NCBI RefSeq assembly: GCF_027409185.1
Contig: NC_084474.1
Location: forward strand, 5,449,382-5,513,381
DNA: 64,000 bases
Direction: 5' to 3'
From: Cynocephalus volans
Taxonomy: Eukaryota; Chordata; Mammalia; Dermoptera; Cynocephalidae
The position numbers and the translations under genes were made by a program. Positions 1 to 11,425 of the stretch are shown here, piece after piece (the first letter of the stretch is position 1; every line of letters starts with the position of its first letter). The notes below the pieces were generated by a model. The model worked only from the letters and a program-made list of their open reading frames with translations. It was not told where the DNA came from and did not search any database.

Positions 1-18
1 TCCCTTTCCCCTACTTAG

Positions 19-181
19 GTGTATATATGTCTTGATTCTGTAGAAAACTGTAATGCATTTAACCGGCATAGTGACACAGATGATAGTAGAGTCAGCTGGG
101 AATCGGAGAGCCTTGATGAAGCGCTGTGGAGGGTGAATAAGAATGTAGAGACACTTCCTCCTCTGACGGATTTTAGAACAG
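19..181 (+). CDS. RNF17: RNF17 exon, fourth from the end
   Basis: The acceptor ctacttag ends at 18 and the donor gtatac starts at 182. The exon is read in phase 0 from [11 protein letters not shown] to LPPLTDFRT and leaves one base (g) for the next exon. It encodes the linker just ahead of the last tudor domain. Confidence 0.85.
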
Positions 182-3100
182 GTATACTTATTATTCTTTT
201 AATGTAACAGGATTCTTAATAAAACTCATTTTTTGGTTTTAATGAGCTGGTGAGGTTGAGTTATTTCTAACTTGAACTGATATTTCTCTTGTACTCACTT
301 TGCACGCATGGCATGATCTCTGAATCCTCGAGACACCGTGCAGGTGACCTCCCATTTCCTAGATGAGGAAGGTGAACAAGAGAAGTGAAGTACCTCCCCT
401 GGGGCGCTTTCACTTTCCAGACGTGAGGCTGTGTTGGGAAATTGACTGTGTAAAGATGATTTTCCCAGCTTGAGCTTTTACCACCAGCTCCAGTTGTGCA
501 GTCATTTTAATTACAAGCCACCTAAGCTGACGATTTTGAAGTGGGGACTCAGACTTTGTCCTGTCAGAATGGGTCAAGTTCCTATCTTTTTTCTTTTTAA
601 TCCATTCTTCCCATCATTATTAAATACACGTGATTCTCCTTTGAGGAAAACATACCCGGTTAGTGGTGTTGACAGTTTGTGAATGACAAGAGTGGTGTCT
701 ATACATTTTTATCAGTATGTGACATATAGAGATGTATTTATTCTTGATATTTTGTACACATCAGAAGATGCTTGGCAAAGGAAAAAAACCTCAGCCTGAT
801 GTCTTACTTGACTTTATTCAGTGAGATTTTACTTGGTTGTGACGTCCTTTTGGCTGATAAATAATGCTTGCTGTTCCCTCTACCTGAAGTGTTGTTCACC
901 CAGGATGTCTAGACAGTGCAGGTCTCTGCTCAACTGCTCCCTACAGAAAGTCTCCCCGACCTCACTACATAAACTAGCACCACCTCTTCCTGCCCCTTCC
1001 CCCTCCCATTCTCCATCCTCCTACTATCCCTTTTTAAATAGCACAGTGAGCAGGTGTCTCTGTGTCACCAACAATTAGAAGGTCGCCTAGCACAAGTAGG
1101 TGCTCATGAATATTGAATGAATGAAAGAATAAATTGATTATGGGTTTTGTGGGGTTTTTTTGAACACTCAAATTTATAGTCTGGAAGGAGCAATTTCTTT
1201 TCCGTAGTGTTCATATCTCAAGGGAAATCACACAATCTAACAATCTGTCCATGACGTGGTAATTCATGGAGCTATGCATATATATATATATGTGCATTTT
1301 TCTGTAGGTATTTTATACTTCAGTAAAAGTTTTTAAAGTATGCATATGTACATGTTGATTCATAGGCAAGTGCTATTAAATATGTACATTTGAATAAGGA
1401 ATTTGTATTGAAGGAGTTGGTTAAATGGGGTAAAGTAAGATGACAACTAGGTGTTTGGTTTATTTAAAGTTCTGTTTTGAGAAGATGAAACTTCAGCCAT
1501 GTTTTTAAGGCTGGAAATGGTAAAAGTGGGAAGGGACTATTAACAGTGATTTGATTATTTACTATGCAGAACAGTTCTGTTAGATGAGATTCTTTGCTGT
1601 TCTATCGATGACTTTCTCTATACACTCAAAAAATTGTTTATGACTCTTTAATGAAAATTATTTGAAATAAGATTTTTTTTGTACATTAGTCACGTACTCT
1701 TTCAGTGCTACTTGCCCACAACTACACTTTTCTTTGGGACTTGTGTAGAAGAGAGCATGGCAGCAAAGAGAGAGCAAGATAGCAAACAGGCCTATCCATC
1801 CCCTATGCTCTGATCTCAGAGTGTGTGAGTAGAAGGGAAATATCTACTATGCAGAGTTTTCCACAGTTTTACTCAAGTCCAGAATTCATGAGCACACTTT
1901 TAACTGAGCACTTGCCTGTACCTGGTACCATGTTAGGGATATAAACTACAGTTCTGCACTGAAAAACAAGTGGCCTAGAACAAGTGGCCTAAGCAGAGCA
2001 GAGCCCAAGCACAGTATGAAAACAGCAGCTCATGTTAAAGGAGCAAGCATATGCCACAGGATGACAGAGAAAGCAGTGGTCACTTTGTAGTCAGGACTTT
2101 TTGAAGATCATGTTGGAACTGAGCCTTGAAAGAAGAGCAGATGTTTACTGTGAAAGGAAGGGCTCAGGAAAACATTCTAGATAGGAAGGATATCCCTGAG
2201 GTAAAGTACAGGCATTAAGGTTTTAAATAATTCTGCTTCGAGAACTCATTGAGGATATGTGGTAGGGGTTTTTTGGGAGATAGAGAAGCACTCTGCAAAT
2301 TGCGGGACTAAGGACTTGATATTGCAGGCGGTTAAGACGCCATTGAAGAATTTTAAACGAGAGTAATATAATTGAATTTGCTTAATTCTGGTAGTCTTAC
2401 AGAGAATGGAGAGGAAGACAGGATTGAAGGCAGGAACAGCAGAAATTATATTTATTGCTCTTTGTAAAAGATGACAGCCCAAACTAAAAGAGATTTGGGA
2501 GCATAAGAAATAGGGGCTGTGGTAGGATGATTTGAGCCATGAGAAGTAGAACTAGGAACTCTGAGAATGGGAGAAGTGCCTTCCTTCAAAGCTTAATCCT
2601 TAGGAATTGGTAGAGAAAGGTTTATAAAATATAAACAGAAAAAGAGGAGAAGCCAATGTAAGGCCACTGCTTAGTGTTTAATTCTGGATGGTGGGCATAC
2701 GGTGGTTGCATTTTCTTTGTACTTCTCTGTATGAAAAGAAAATAATAAGAACATGTTTAAAAAAACAAAAGGCAATATTATTATTTTTCCCCTTTTTCTG
2801 TCTTTCCAGAAATGCCTTGCCTTGCAGAATATGGTGATGGTTTATGGTATAGAGCGAAGATTATTTCCATTAAAGAATTTAATCCTTTATCTGTCCTGGT
2901 ACAATTTGTTGATTATGGATCAACTGAAAAGCTAACAGTAAACAGGTTAAAAAGAAAAGGAAAACTCAATTGAATTAGGATTCTTAGTTTTGTTTTTTGG
3001 TTTTTTGGGTTTTTATAATTCTTTATTGGGAACATTTTGCTGCCTCTTCTAAAAGAAACAAGCTATCTTAAAGCTTTTATATAGTAGCTTTTATATTAGA

Positions 3101-6100
3101 GATTTTTGTTTAAATAGTAGGGATTTTTTAAATCTAGATTTTTATTATAAAATATTAAGAGTACAGTTAATTGGCATTTAGTACATTAACAGTATTGTGC
3201 AACTATTACCACTTTACATTTCCAGAACTTTTTCATCATTCCAAATAGAAACTCTGTACTCATTAAACAGCGTTCCATTCCATCCTGCCCCAGCCCCTGC
3301 TAAGTTGTAATCTACTTTCTTCTGTCTCTGTGACTTTGCCTGTCCTAGGTACCTAATGTGAGTAGAATCAAACAGTATTTGTCCTTTTGTGACTGGCTTA
3401 TTTCACTCAGCAAAATGTTTTTAAGATTCATTTATGTTTTAATGTGTTAGAATTTTCTCCCTTTTTAAGGCTGAATAGTGTTCCATTGTATGTATACATA
3501 CCACATTCTATTTATCACTTCATCTGTCAATGGATACTTGAGTTGCTTCTACCTTTTGGCTTTTGTGAATAATGCTTCTGTGAACAGGTATTTGTATTTG
3601 TATACAAATCTCTCTTTCAGACTCTGCTTTCAATTATTTTGGGTATATACCCAGAAATGGAATTGCTGGGTCATATACTCATCTATTTTCAGTTCTTTGA
3701 GGAACCACCGTACTGTTTTCCACAGCAGCCGCACCATTTCACATTCCCACCAACAGTGCACAAGGATTCCAATTTCTCCACATTCTCACCAGCACTTGTC
3801 ATTTTCTGGGTTTTTTTTTGGGGGGGGGGAGGGAGTTAATAGTAGCCATCCTAATGGCTGCAAGGTGCGATCTTATTTGCATTTGCCTAATGATAAGTGA
3901 TGTTGAGCATTTTTATATGTGTTTGTTGGCTCTTTATCTTCTTTGGAGAAATGTCTTGTTATGTGTATTTTCTCCCATCTCATAGGTTGCCTTTTCACTC
4001 TGTTGACTGTATCTTTTTTTTTGCTTCTTTTTGGTTTTTTTGCAGCTGGCTGGTACGGAGATCCAAACCTTGGTGTTATAACACCACACTCCAATCAGCT
4101 GAGCTAATCGGCCAGCCCAATTGTATGTTTTGATACACAGAAGTTTTTAATTGTAATGAAGTCCATTTTATCTTTTTTTTGCCTGTGTTTTTGGTGTCAT
4201 ATCCAAACAATCATCATGAAATCCAGTGTCATGAAGCTTTTCCCATGTTTTCTTCTAGGAGTTTTATAGTTTTAGCTATAAGAGAATTTTAATTGTAACA
4301 TTCTGAATATTTTAATTAAGAATTTCTTTTGTGACAGACTGTGTCAAATTCCTCTGCATCTTATGCAGTATCCAGCCCGAGCCATAAAGGTTCTCTTGGC
4401 AGGGTTTAAACCTCCTTTAAAGGATCCAGGAAAGGCAAGAATACCGTATTGTCCCAGCTGGAGCATGGAAGCATTGTGGGCTATGATAGACTGTCTTCAA
4501 GAAAAGCGACTTTATGCTTCTTCTGTGGTAAATATCTGTCTTAATCAGCTATATTTCTTTTCAGGCTATTTCTGTGGTCCCTATTAGCTTTGTAAAGTGC
4601 TGTTTCTATGCAGCTCTACATGCAAAAATGTAATAATTAAAGTGTATAAAACTATGTATACTATCAGATTAATTTTAAGTCTTCTTTTATCTTAGTTTTT
4701 ATTTAATAAGCTTTTTATTATTATTAACCCTATGGTGATATATCACTGATGTGGTGAATAAGATAAAAATGATCTAGATGAGTATGGTGTAGTCAAAGAA
4801 CTTACAAGTTAATGAGGGAAACAAACTCACAAACCACTAATTAACACAAGATAACATGAAATAAGTGCTGTAACAGAGGTCTAGGAAACTTTGTGAGAGT
4901 GCAAGAAGGAATGGTTATTTCCATCGGGAGACATCAGGGTATTTGAGCTACTTCTTAGCAGGCACTCAAGTACTAATTGAATGAGTAGGACAGGGAAGTG
5001 GCATTTGAGCTGCATCCTGAAAGATGAGCAGGAAGACCAGGAGTTCTCATCAGTCACAGAAAGATTTGAATTGTAGTATATCTCAAAATTGTACTAATTT
5101 TGAATTGTTTCATGTAGAACTTGTATCAAAAGGTCAAATAAGAAACTGCAGATGGTATTTAATAGAAACCTTTCTTCTTCCAAGGCTTAGCATGTCACAA
5201 AAGGAGTAGCCTACAGGCAGAATCTGGTCCGCATCATGTTTTATATAGAGCACCATTTTAAAATTGAGGACTTTACCCCCCAAAATATTTGGGACCTCTG
5301 ATTGAATAGAATAAAATCCAGGAATCCTGGATCTCCCTCCCACAATGGCAGTCAGCTGGAGTGGCGATAGATGGGAATGTACCCTTCAGTTCACCCTAGT
5401 CCTTCCACTAGTGTTCTGCCCTACCTGCTTCTCTCCTGTGTGACACATGCCTCATCTCAGAATTTTGGGATTCCTGACACACTGGCTATGACAAAAATGA
5501 GCTCATAAGGAGACAGTGCTGTTACTAGAAAGTGCATTTTGAAAACCTCTGTACAGACGCTGCTGTGTGTGCAGAGTGGTGTGACAAGCTCATGCAGCCT
5601 TTTTCTCAAGAAGCAAGTGAAAATACGGACAGGGCGAGTATTTCTTCTAGATATGTATTTTTTTCACCTTATGAATAACACTCAAACTTTGGTAAGTTTA
5701 TGCATAAAGGTCTGATGCTATATGTGTGAAATGTAACAACTTTAACAGGGATAATGGTATTAATTGGCTCCATCCAGGAGAACCATGCGGGGAGGAATTA
5801 CAATTGAAATAGAGCAGGAGAACGGAAGGAATGGGATTTAGCAGGAAACCGTCGTAGATGCCTTTTGAAGTAGGGTAAAAATTATAGATATAAGCTGGCC
5901 AGTTAGCTCAGTTGGCTAGAGAGTGGTGCTGATAACACTAAGGCCTGGGGTTTGATTCCTGTACTTGCCAGCTGCCAAAAAATAATAATAATTAATCTAG
6001 AGAATCCCCCTTCCCTCCTCTGTGAATGGCCAGATGTAGAAGGAAAAAGGCAGCAAAGATATTGTGTTTTCTTGACAACTGTATCTTTTAATTTTAGGCT

Positions 6101-6196
6101 CAGACACCAGAACCAGTAGTGACATTATATGAAGATGAACAGTATCCAGTTCATATGTCATTAATAAAAATGGGGCTCGCAGACAGAGATGAGTGA
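19..6196 (+). CDS. RNF17: RNF17 (TDRD4), last four coding exons; 5' part outside window
   Basis: RNF17 is a RING-finger, multi-tudor protein of male germ cells that acts in cytoplasmic germ granules and in control of the piRNA pathway. The window holds exons at 19-181, 2810-2945, 4338-4527 and 6098-6196 (588 nt, 195 residues plus TGA). All junctions obey GT-AG and the phases chain exactly (1, 2, 0). The second exon encodes a classic tudor core, [19 protein letters not shown] followed by [10 protein letters not shown], with the acidic and aromatic residues typical of methyl-arginine binding. The tail has [33 protein letters not shown] and ends GLADRDE, as I recall for RNF17. No frameshift or stop was found, so the gene looks constrained. 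The RING finger and earlier tudor domains lie left of the window. The CENPJ relic lies tail to tail on the other strand, matching mammalian synteny. Confidence 0.9.
182..2809 (+). other. RNF17 intron
   Basis: No gene seen. The intron contains an L2 tail near 820-1135. From about 1880 to 2480 it resembles an old mammalian interspersed repeat whose family I cannot name; a similar one lies near 33.1-33.7 kb. The rest looks like unique intronic sequence. Confidence 0.7.
820..1135 (+). repeat. L2-type LINE 3' end
   Basis: The pattern of C-rich text followed by 'gcctagcacaagtaggtgct' and an (a)atgaatgaa tail is characteristic of the 3' end of L2. The copy is old and diverged. Confidence 0.6.
2810..2945 (+). 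CDS. RNF17: RNF17 exon with tudor domain core
   Basis: The acceptor tctttccag ends at 2809 and the donor gttaaa starts at 2946. The exon completes a split GAA codon and encodes most of the tudor barrel. The signature residues are the Y-G-D-G-x-W-Y-R-A strand and the V-D-Y-G-S turn. It leaves two bases (ag), completed by the first base of the next exon. Confidence 0.9.
3135..4330 (-). mobile_element. Old L1 fragment (3' part), antisense
   Basis: Read on the - strand this is L1 ORF2 end plus 3' UTR. The + strand shows hallmark antisense phrases such as 'gggtatatacccagaaatgg' and 'ttccattgtatgtatacata'. It lies in the RNF17 intron, ends close to the next RNF17 acceptor at 4337, and is interrupted by a family-A SINE at 4014-4119. 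Confidence 0.8.
4014..4119 (-). mobile_element. Family-A tRNA-Ile-like SINE, antisense
   Basis: On the - strand it starts ggctggccgattagctcag (A box), has the B box ggtttggatctccgtacc and ends in an A-rich tail, seen here as T-rich sequence at 4014-4040. There is no tRNA-unrelated body. It is inserted into an older L1. Confidence 0.85.
4338..4527 (+). CDS. RNF17: RNF17 penultimate coding exon
   Basis: The acceptor gtgacag ends at 4337 and the donor gtaaat starts at 4528. The first base completes an AGA codon, then 63 full codons run from [20 protein letters not shown] to [12 protein letters not shown]. There are no stops. The sequence continues the C-terminal fold behind the tudor barrel. 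Confidence 0.9.
4528..5892 (+). other. RNF17 last intron, left part
   Basis: No gene seen. Around 4800-5040 the text resembles an old dispersed mammalian repeat of unassigned family. The remainder looks unique. Confidence 0.6.
5893..5991 (+). mobile_element. Family-A tRNA-Ile-like SINE
   Basis: Contains gctggccagttagctcagtt (A box) and ggtttgattcctgtacttgc (B box), then ccagctgcc and an A/AAT-rich tail. This copy lies closest to a tRNA-Ile gene in wording and sits in the last RNF17 intron. Confidence 0.85.
6098..6196 (+). CDS. RNF17: RNF17 last coding exon
   Basis: The acceptor ttaattttag ends at 6097. The exon is in phase 0 and encodes [20 protein letters not shown] through GLADRDE, with stop TGA at 6194-6196. 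Confidence 0.9.
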   Translation, partial: AQTPEPVVTLYEDEQYPVHMSLIKMGLADRDE

Positions 6197-6895
6197 TGTG
6201 AGTCTAAGTTCTTGTTCACCCTTCTAGCCAGAGTAAGACATGTGACCCAGAAATTAATGCTAAGTTGCTCATAAAAGCACCCTTGGCTTTTCCTTAATTT
6301 CACAAAGGAATAACAACAAAGCTCAACAAGAATCTTTCTTCCAGATTTCTTCTTCTTAGACCCTTCTCACCTATTGAGCACCAGTATCAAAGAGGTCCCA
6401 TATCTATAAGAATTCTTGGCATGGCTATCGTTACTGTCACAGTAGCAGATAGGTATGGGGTGAGCAGGAGAGAGGGGGCGCCATAAGTAATTTAAGCACA
6501 TGAATCTGTAGTGTGCATACAGAACTACTGAACAATGTGCGTCCTAATAACAAAGTTATTACACTACTGGGGTAGCCAGCTCTTTATCTTGTCCATTCAC
6601 ATAAATCTAACAAGTGATTCAACAACTAGACTGGAACGCTTAACATGAAGCAAAGGTTTAAAATAACACATATTTTGTTTTTCAGGTATACGGTGCAGAG
6701 CATCTGGTAGCAACCCTGAGAAAGTTTTCTGTTATGTTTAGACCATTAAACCATTTCACACTTGGTTTCTTGACTTGTTCTGCAGTTGTGCTGGCTCCCT
6801 CCCTCCACCCCCATTCTTACATGTTGAACTGGTAGGAATTGTGGGGGGGGGGGGTATCAGAAAGAACAGTTAATAAATATTTGCTTTCAAACATT
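6197..6895 (+). terminator. RNF17: RNF17 3' UTR and poly(A) signal
   Basis: A canonical AATAAA lies at 6872-6877, about 680 nt after the stop codon. A run of 13 G sits at 6842-6854 just ahead of it. Cleavage is expected about 15-25 nt after the hexamer. The UTR extent is an inference from the signal. Confidence 0.65.
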
Positions 6896-7009
6896 TTCTT
6901 GTTTTATTTTACTATATTTCATAATGAAATAGTTAAGACACATGATACAAATTTTAGTTCATTTTATAACTAATGATTCGTCTTAAGTAAGATATTATCA
7001 ATACAGTTG

Positions 7010-8160
7010 AAAGCCCCTGTAGTGCCTCTCTCCAGTCACATTCTCCCTCCTATAGAGGTGAACACTGAGTGATTTGGTGTTTGTCATTCTTACATGGGTC
7101 TTTATAATTTTGCTGTGTATGAATGCATCCATGAGATAAAGTACTACTCTGTGTATTTTTAAATGTATGTGGCATTACACAATTGCTATAGATTGGATGC
7201 CTGCCCCCCTTACCTCCCCTGCCCCGCCATTGAAGCTTAAATCCCCACTGTAACTGTTGAGGGTGGGAAATCCTATTATGGTAATTGAAAGGTGGGGCCT
7301 TGAAGAGGTGATTAGATTGTAAGGACCATGCTGTAGTGAATGGATTAATAATGATGGTTGTGGGCATGGTTCTGAGGGCTTTAAAAAAAGAGTGAATGGG
7401 AAGTTTGCTCTCTCTGCTCCACCATTTCTGTCATAAGAAACCCCTGGGTCACTGTCGCCACCACCAAGACCCTAACCAGATGTGTTCCTGTACTGTGTAC
7501 TTCCCACCCTCCAAAACTGTAAGCAATGTTTTGATATGGTTATAAAATACCCAGTTCCATGTATTTTGTTATGTATTTTATTTGTACAGTATTTGCACTG
7601 TATTGAATTACTCAATTACAAATCTTCTGTAGGACCTTGTATAGTTGTGAGAGGTTTTCTAGTATACACACATAGTAGTGGAATTTGGTGGGTCGTGGGG
7701 TGGTTGCTTTCTAAAACTGGTTTTACCAATTTACTCTGCCATCAGTTGTCTGAGTTCCTTGCCAGTACTTGATGTAGCCAGACCTTTGCCAGATATTTGC
7801 CAGGATATACTGGTATAAAAAGGTATCTCGTTGTTTTAATATGCATTCTGGCTTATTAGAGTCAGAGAGCATTCTGTCACTTGCTTGTTGATATGTTTGT
7901 CTATTTTTCTGTTGAGTTAGCAATTTTCTTACTGATTTGTAGGAATTCTTTATGTATTCTGGATAGTAATCCTTTGTCAGGTATATGTATCTTCTTTCCA
8001 TTTGATATAGTTAGTAGTAACTTTTGACAAGGTTTTCACTCATTTATTAGCCTTCTCCTTTAAGGTTTGTGCTTTCTGTGTCTCATTTAAAAATCCTTCA
8101 CTATCCTGAGATAATATATTAAACTCATTTTTTTTGAAAAGTTTTAAAGTTTTGTTTTTC
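7010..8160 (-). mobile_element. Old L1 fragments, antisense, split by an LTR
   Basis: The + strand text at 7010-7185 and 7580-8160 resembles antisense L1 3' sequence, for example 'ggaattctttatgtattctg' and 'tcctttgtcaggtat'. A MaLR-type LTR at about 7186-7575 separates the two pieces. Confidence 0.6.
7186..7575 (+). mobile_element. MaLR-type (MST/THE1-like) LTR, diverged
   Basis: It opens tgctatagattggatg, carries the MaLR block 'tggtaattgaaaggtggggc' and 'ggtgattagattgtaag', and closes 'ccaaaactgtaagcaat' before a degraded end. It is a relative of the better preserved LTR at 25745-26171. The right edge is uncertain. Confidence 0.65.
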
Positions 8161-8924
8161 ATGTTGAGATGGCTTGCCCATCTTTCAAGGACACCTTGCT
8201 TCTGTCAGCCTGCAGTTTTATCAGTGATAACATCAAGGTAGCTGTGGTCCATCAGTTAACATTGGCTAGCAATTACACCCCCTCCACTCTCAGGTTTCCC
8301 ATTTTGACAAGTTACATAGTCAGCCTTGTTATAACTGCTTTCTCCTATGATTATCTACTACTTGTAATACTGTTTGACCTATTTGTATTCCTTCATTGTT
8401 GTTAACTTCCCATTCTACAACAACTAATGAATCTCTATAGTAGATCAAATGTTTTAGTCTTGGCACTAATTGAAAATTTTGGCTAGAAGAGACATTCACT
8501 TACTCCTTGAGCATACTTTCTGTGCAAGTCCATGTTCTGTGGTTGAGGTGCTTGTGGGACATCTATTTGATGTACTTTGTGTACTTGTCTTATAACCATC
8601 TCCAGCCAATAAAAGCACTCATTTTATTATGTTAAAAACCTGTACACAGTTTATAACAGATAAAGTAATGATGCTTTCCTTAGTTAAAGGAAGATAGGGT
8701 AGTGAATTATAAATGAAAGCTGTCCTTGTGCATTTCAAAGAATATAAAAATGAACAACATACAGTGTAAACTTTTATTTTAGAATCCAAACATAATCTTT
8801 ACCATTTATATACACACATACATGCATACAGTCTACATAAACAGCAGAATCCACAAGAAATGTACATTTTTTAACAAGAAAATCAGTGTTACTTCCTGAT
8901 TAAGATACACAAGGATAGTTACTA
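8161..8924 (-). other. Interval with possible relic of the CENPJ 3' UTR
   Basis: No coding match. On the - strand an AATAAA lies at 8778-8773, about 150 nt after the relic CENPJ stop, and could be its old poly(A) signal. The rest is AT-rich and unassigned. Confidence 0.35.
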
Positions 8925-9111
8925 TTACATGTCCATTAGAAGATTACTGTCCTTGTCCTTAACTCTTATTTGACCAGGTGTGTATTTGGTTTCTTGCTGA
9001 CCATTCATATGTAAAGTTTTAACTGTGCCACCTGCATATTCCCTCTCTTGAACTGGGCAGTATGGAGTTCTCTTTGGCCATTATTCAACTCTTATGATTT
9101 TGTTGCCGTCA
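8925..9111 (-). pseudogene. CENPJ: CENPJ relic, last coding exon
   Basis: On - the acceptor attacag borders 9111. Recognisable pieces are [42 protein letters not shown] and LLMDM, then TAA at 8927-8925. They lie in different frames: one inserted base after the ATA codon, one lost base at the AGA-CGG site, and one more lost before the NGQQET part. These repeats belong to the G-box beta sheet that binds STIL. Confidence 0.8.
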
Positions 9112-9789
9112 CTGTAATATTTAAAATAGAATTTAATCACTTAAAAAATATAAAACATACAACAGGAAAACTATTAAAATGGAGACCTTTGATTGTGGAG
9201 GTTATTTCTCAACCCCTCTTGGTCCTTTTCTCTATAAAATTACAAATTCTTTCTACAGTGTTTCTGCTTCAGGCTGATAGTTCTAGTTGTCAGATTAGCA
9301 CTTATATGTACCCATGAAAAGCTTGTTTTAATAAATTTACTTTATTTTTTCACCACAAAATGCTTTTTTATTTTCATGTGTTCAGCCTCTAAAAGAAATT
9401 GATCATTGTGTTAAACTCTGGCTACTTCAGTTTTGACCCTTCTTTTCACTAACTTGAAAACCATCTGGGTGCATGCTCTGTATCAGGTGGGGAAGAGAGC
9501 TATATTCCTGGAAAGGGGCACAATCACCCTTCAGATCTATTTTGAAGCAATGGTACAAAACAGAATATGAAAAAGTTAACACCAAGTTGATTTCTTGACA
9601 TGGCTGTGGAACAGTCAAACTGAACCCCAGATATAGGTATGATGTGCCATTATAAATACAAGGCTGGCTAAAGACTGACAGTCACCACTTCTGAACACAG
9701 GCAGGTGCTGGCACTGGATGACTTTTTTCTATAAACTTAATGAGCCATCTCTATGCCACGTTCAAGTGACTCAACACTGCTCACAGCTG

Positions 9790-9945
9790 CTCCTTCATGA
9801 GTGTAGTCCCTGCCCCCCTGAAGCGTATCACCTGAGAGCTTATCAGAAATGCACATTACTGGAGTGGGTCCCAGCAAGCTGTGTTTGTACAATCCAGGTG
9901 ATTGTAATACACACTAACATTTGAGAACCACTGCTAAAAGTCAAA
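9790..9945 (+). mobile_element. MER5A-like (hAT-Charlie) DNA transposon fragment
   Basis: Contains 'tatcacctgagagcttatca', 'gaaatgcacattactggagt' and 'aacatttgagaaccactgct', the MER5A order of motifs. It is old and non-autonomous. Confidence 0.65.
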
Positions 9946-11058
9946 ACTGCAAAAATAATCCTAAACAAACTAATAACATCTGGGATTTGCCTGGGTATAG
10001 ATGAAGAAAGATTGGCCATGATTTAATACTTGTTGAAGCGGGATGTATGGGTACCTAGAGTTTTTCATATTATTTTCTCTACTTTTTGTTATAGAAATTT
10101 TCAAAATTAGAGTTAAAAAATTTGAAACATTTCTGAAATCATTTAAAGCACTATGTACACAAAAGTTTTTCATCTAACTTTAGAACAAATTGCTATTTAT
10201 TTAGTCGAGCACCAGATAAAGTTTCAAAACCGTGTTAAGGGAAAAACACTATCATGGCCAGTTTCCACATTATCTGAATTAGTATTTTTACCTTTTTTAT
10301 TTTTTTATTTTTGGCAAGTTTCTGTCACAGGATTCAGGTTAATTAAGTGTACCTATAACATGTTAGTTGTATGCAAGTCAATGGGTACTTAATTGTCACA
10401 CTCTAGGAAAGGAGATGAAAACTGAAAATAGGCCACTGAAAGTGGCAAACCTTCGCCCTAGTTTTAATGAAAATGGTGATAAGGGAGCTCTTTATCATGG
10501 ATTGAAGAAGTGTCTAATTTCAAGAAATGTAACTCAGAAGAGCAAAGAAAGAGGTTATTGATTTCAAAAAACGGGATCAAGGAGGCCAGAATAAAGAACT
10601 TATCCAGCTGGGGCAGAGAGATCCAGAAATTCAAAATACGAGCAAGAGGAGAGAGATACAGTCTAACTTAAACATGGCTGCCACTGTCTGGTCATTCTTA
10701 AAAACTGACAGGGCAGCCTTCACCGTTTTCAAATCTCACCAAACATTTCTAGACAAATACTTGCCATTCCCATTTTCTGGAATGCTATATGAGTATAGAC
10801 TCCCTCTAGAGCTCTAGGCTAAGACTAACACTAGATTATGTGGCAAGATATTTACCAAGAGCCTGCCTATCTCAAACTAGTTCTAAATTCCAAAATGCTG
10901 AGAACTTGTCTCACCTGCTCTCGAAGTGTCTTTGTTCAGTTATGAACTTGCTGAAATTTTGAATTACTTCTATACAAATGTTTTAGATTTGTAAATATTC
11001 AATTGGTAATAAATGTTGAGCCATGAAAATCTAGAAACAAATTTAACAAGTGTCATAC
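9946..11058. other. Interval inside the CENPJ relic without clear coding
   Basis: This was the intron between the last two CENPJ exons. 9960-10120 resembles an old L1-type 3' end. 10367-10620 holds a 64-codon open stretch on + (KEMKTENRPLKV onward) that I do not recognise. Nothing else is evident. Confidence 0.5.
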
Positions 11059-11182
11059 CATTGTATTCTTGACAATTGTATCATCTGGAAAAATGCTTTT
11101 TTCTTGCCCATCAATCAGCAAATAAGTTTTTAACAGTCTGGTCAGGAAGCGTGCTTTCTTTTCTTCCATCTGGGAAATGTTT
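11059..11182 (-). pseudogene. CENPJ: CENPJ relic, penultimate exon (G-box)
   Basis: Reads [20 protein letters not shown], then an extra base shifts the frame and GQEKSIFPDDTIV continues in another frame. The donor gtatga at 11058 survives, but the acceptor position reads cacaa instead of cacag, so splicing in would also fail. Confidence 0.82.
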
Positions 11183-11263
11183 TTGTGTTTTAAAAAGGTT
11201 ACCATAAATATTTTTTAAAGGAAGGGAAGAATTTAATAAGGAGAGGGCAGAGCAAGTTTGTAC

Positions 11264-11347
11264 CTATTTGTCCACTGGAGAAATGTAAGACTTCCAGTCC
11301 TTCCGGGCATGCGGTGTGAGTGGCCCAGCATCTGCATAGGAGCAGAT
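11264..11347 (-). pseudogene. CENPJ: CENPJ relic, short G-box exon
   Basis: The acceptor ctttacag and donor gtacaa are intact. The exon starts ICSYADAG, then a single-base deletion moves the recognisable part [15 protein letters not shown] to the next frame. The original frame runs into TAG at the exon end. The length of 84 nt fits an expected 85. Confidence 0.85.
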
Positions 11348-11425
11348 CTGTAAAGACGCAGAGTGAGCGTGCCTTTCCTGCAGAGGCGGTGCAGCCACCA
11401 GCGAAAGGCCCCCACGGGGACATAC
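11348..11425 (-). other. Very short (78-nt) intron of the CENPJ relic
   Basis: It runs from gtatgtcc to ctttacag on - between two recognisable CENPJ exons. Both splice dinucleotides survive. Confidence 0.7.

Noticed and set aside
3478-3900. 140-codon + frame
   Set aside because: Antisense of an old L1 3' part.
5893-5991. tRNA-Ile gene
   Set aside because: A and B boxes are present, but the cloverleaf is diverged and it ends in a SINE tail; it is one of at least seven family members here.
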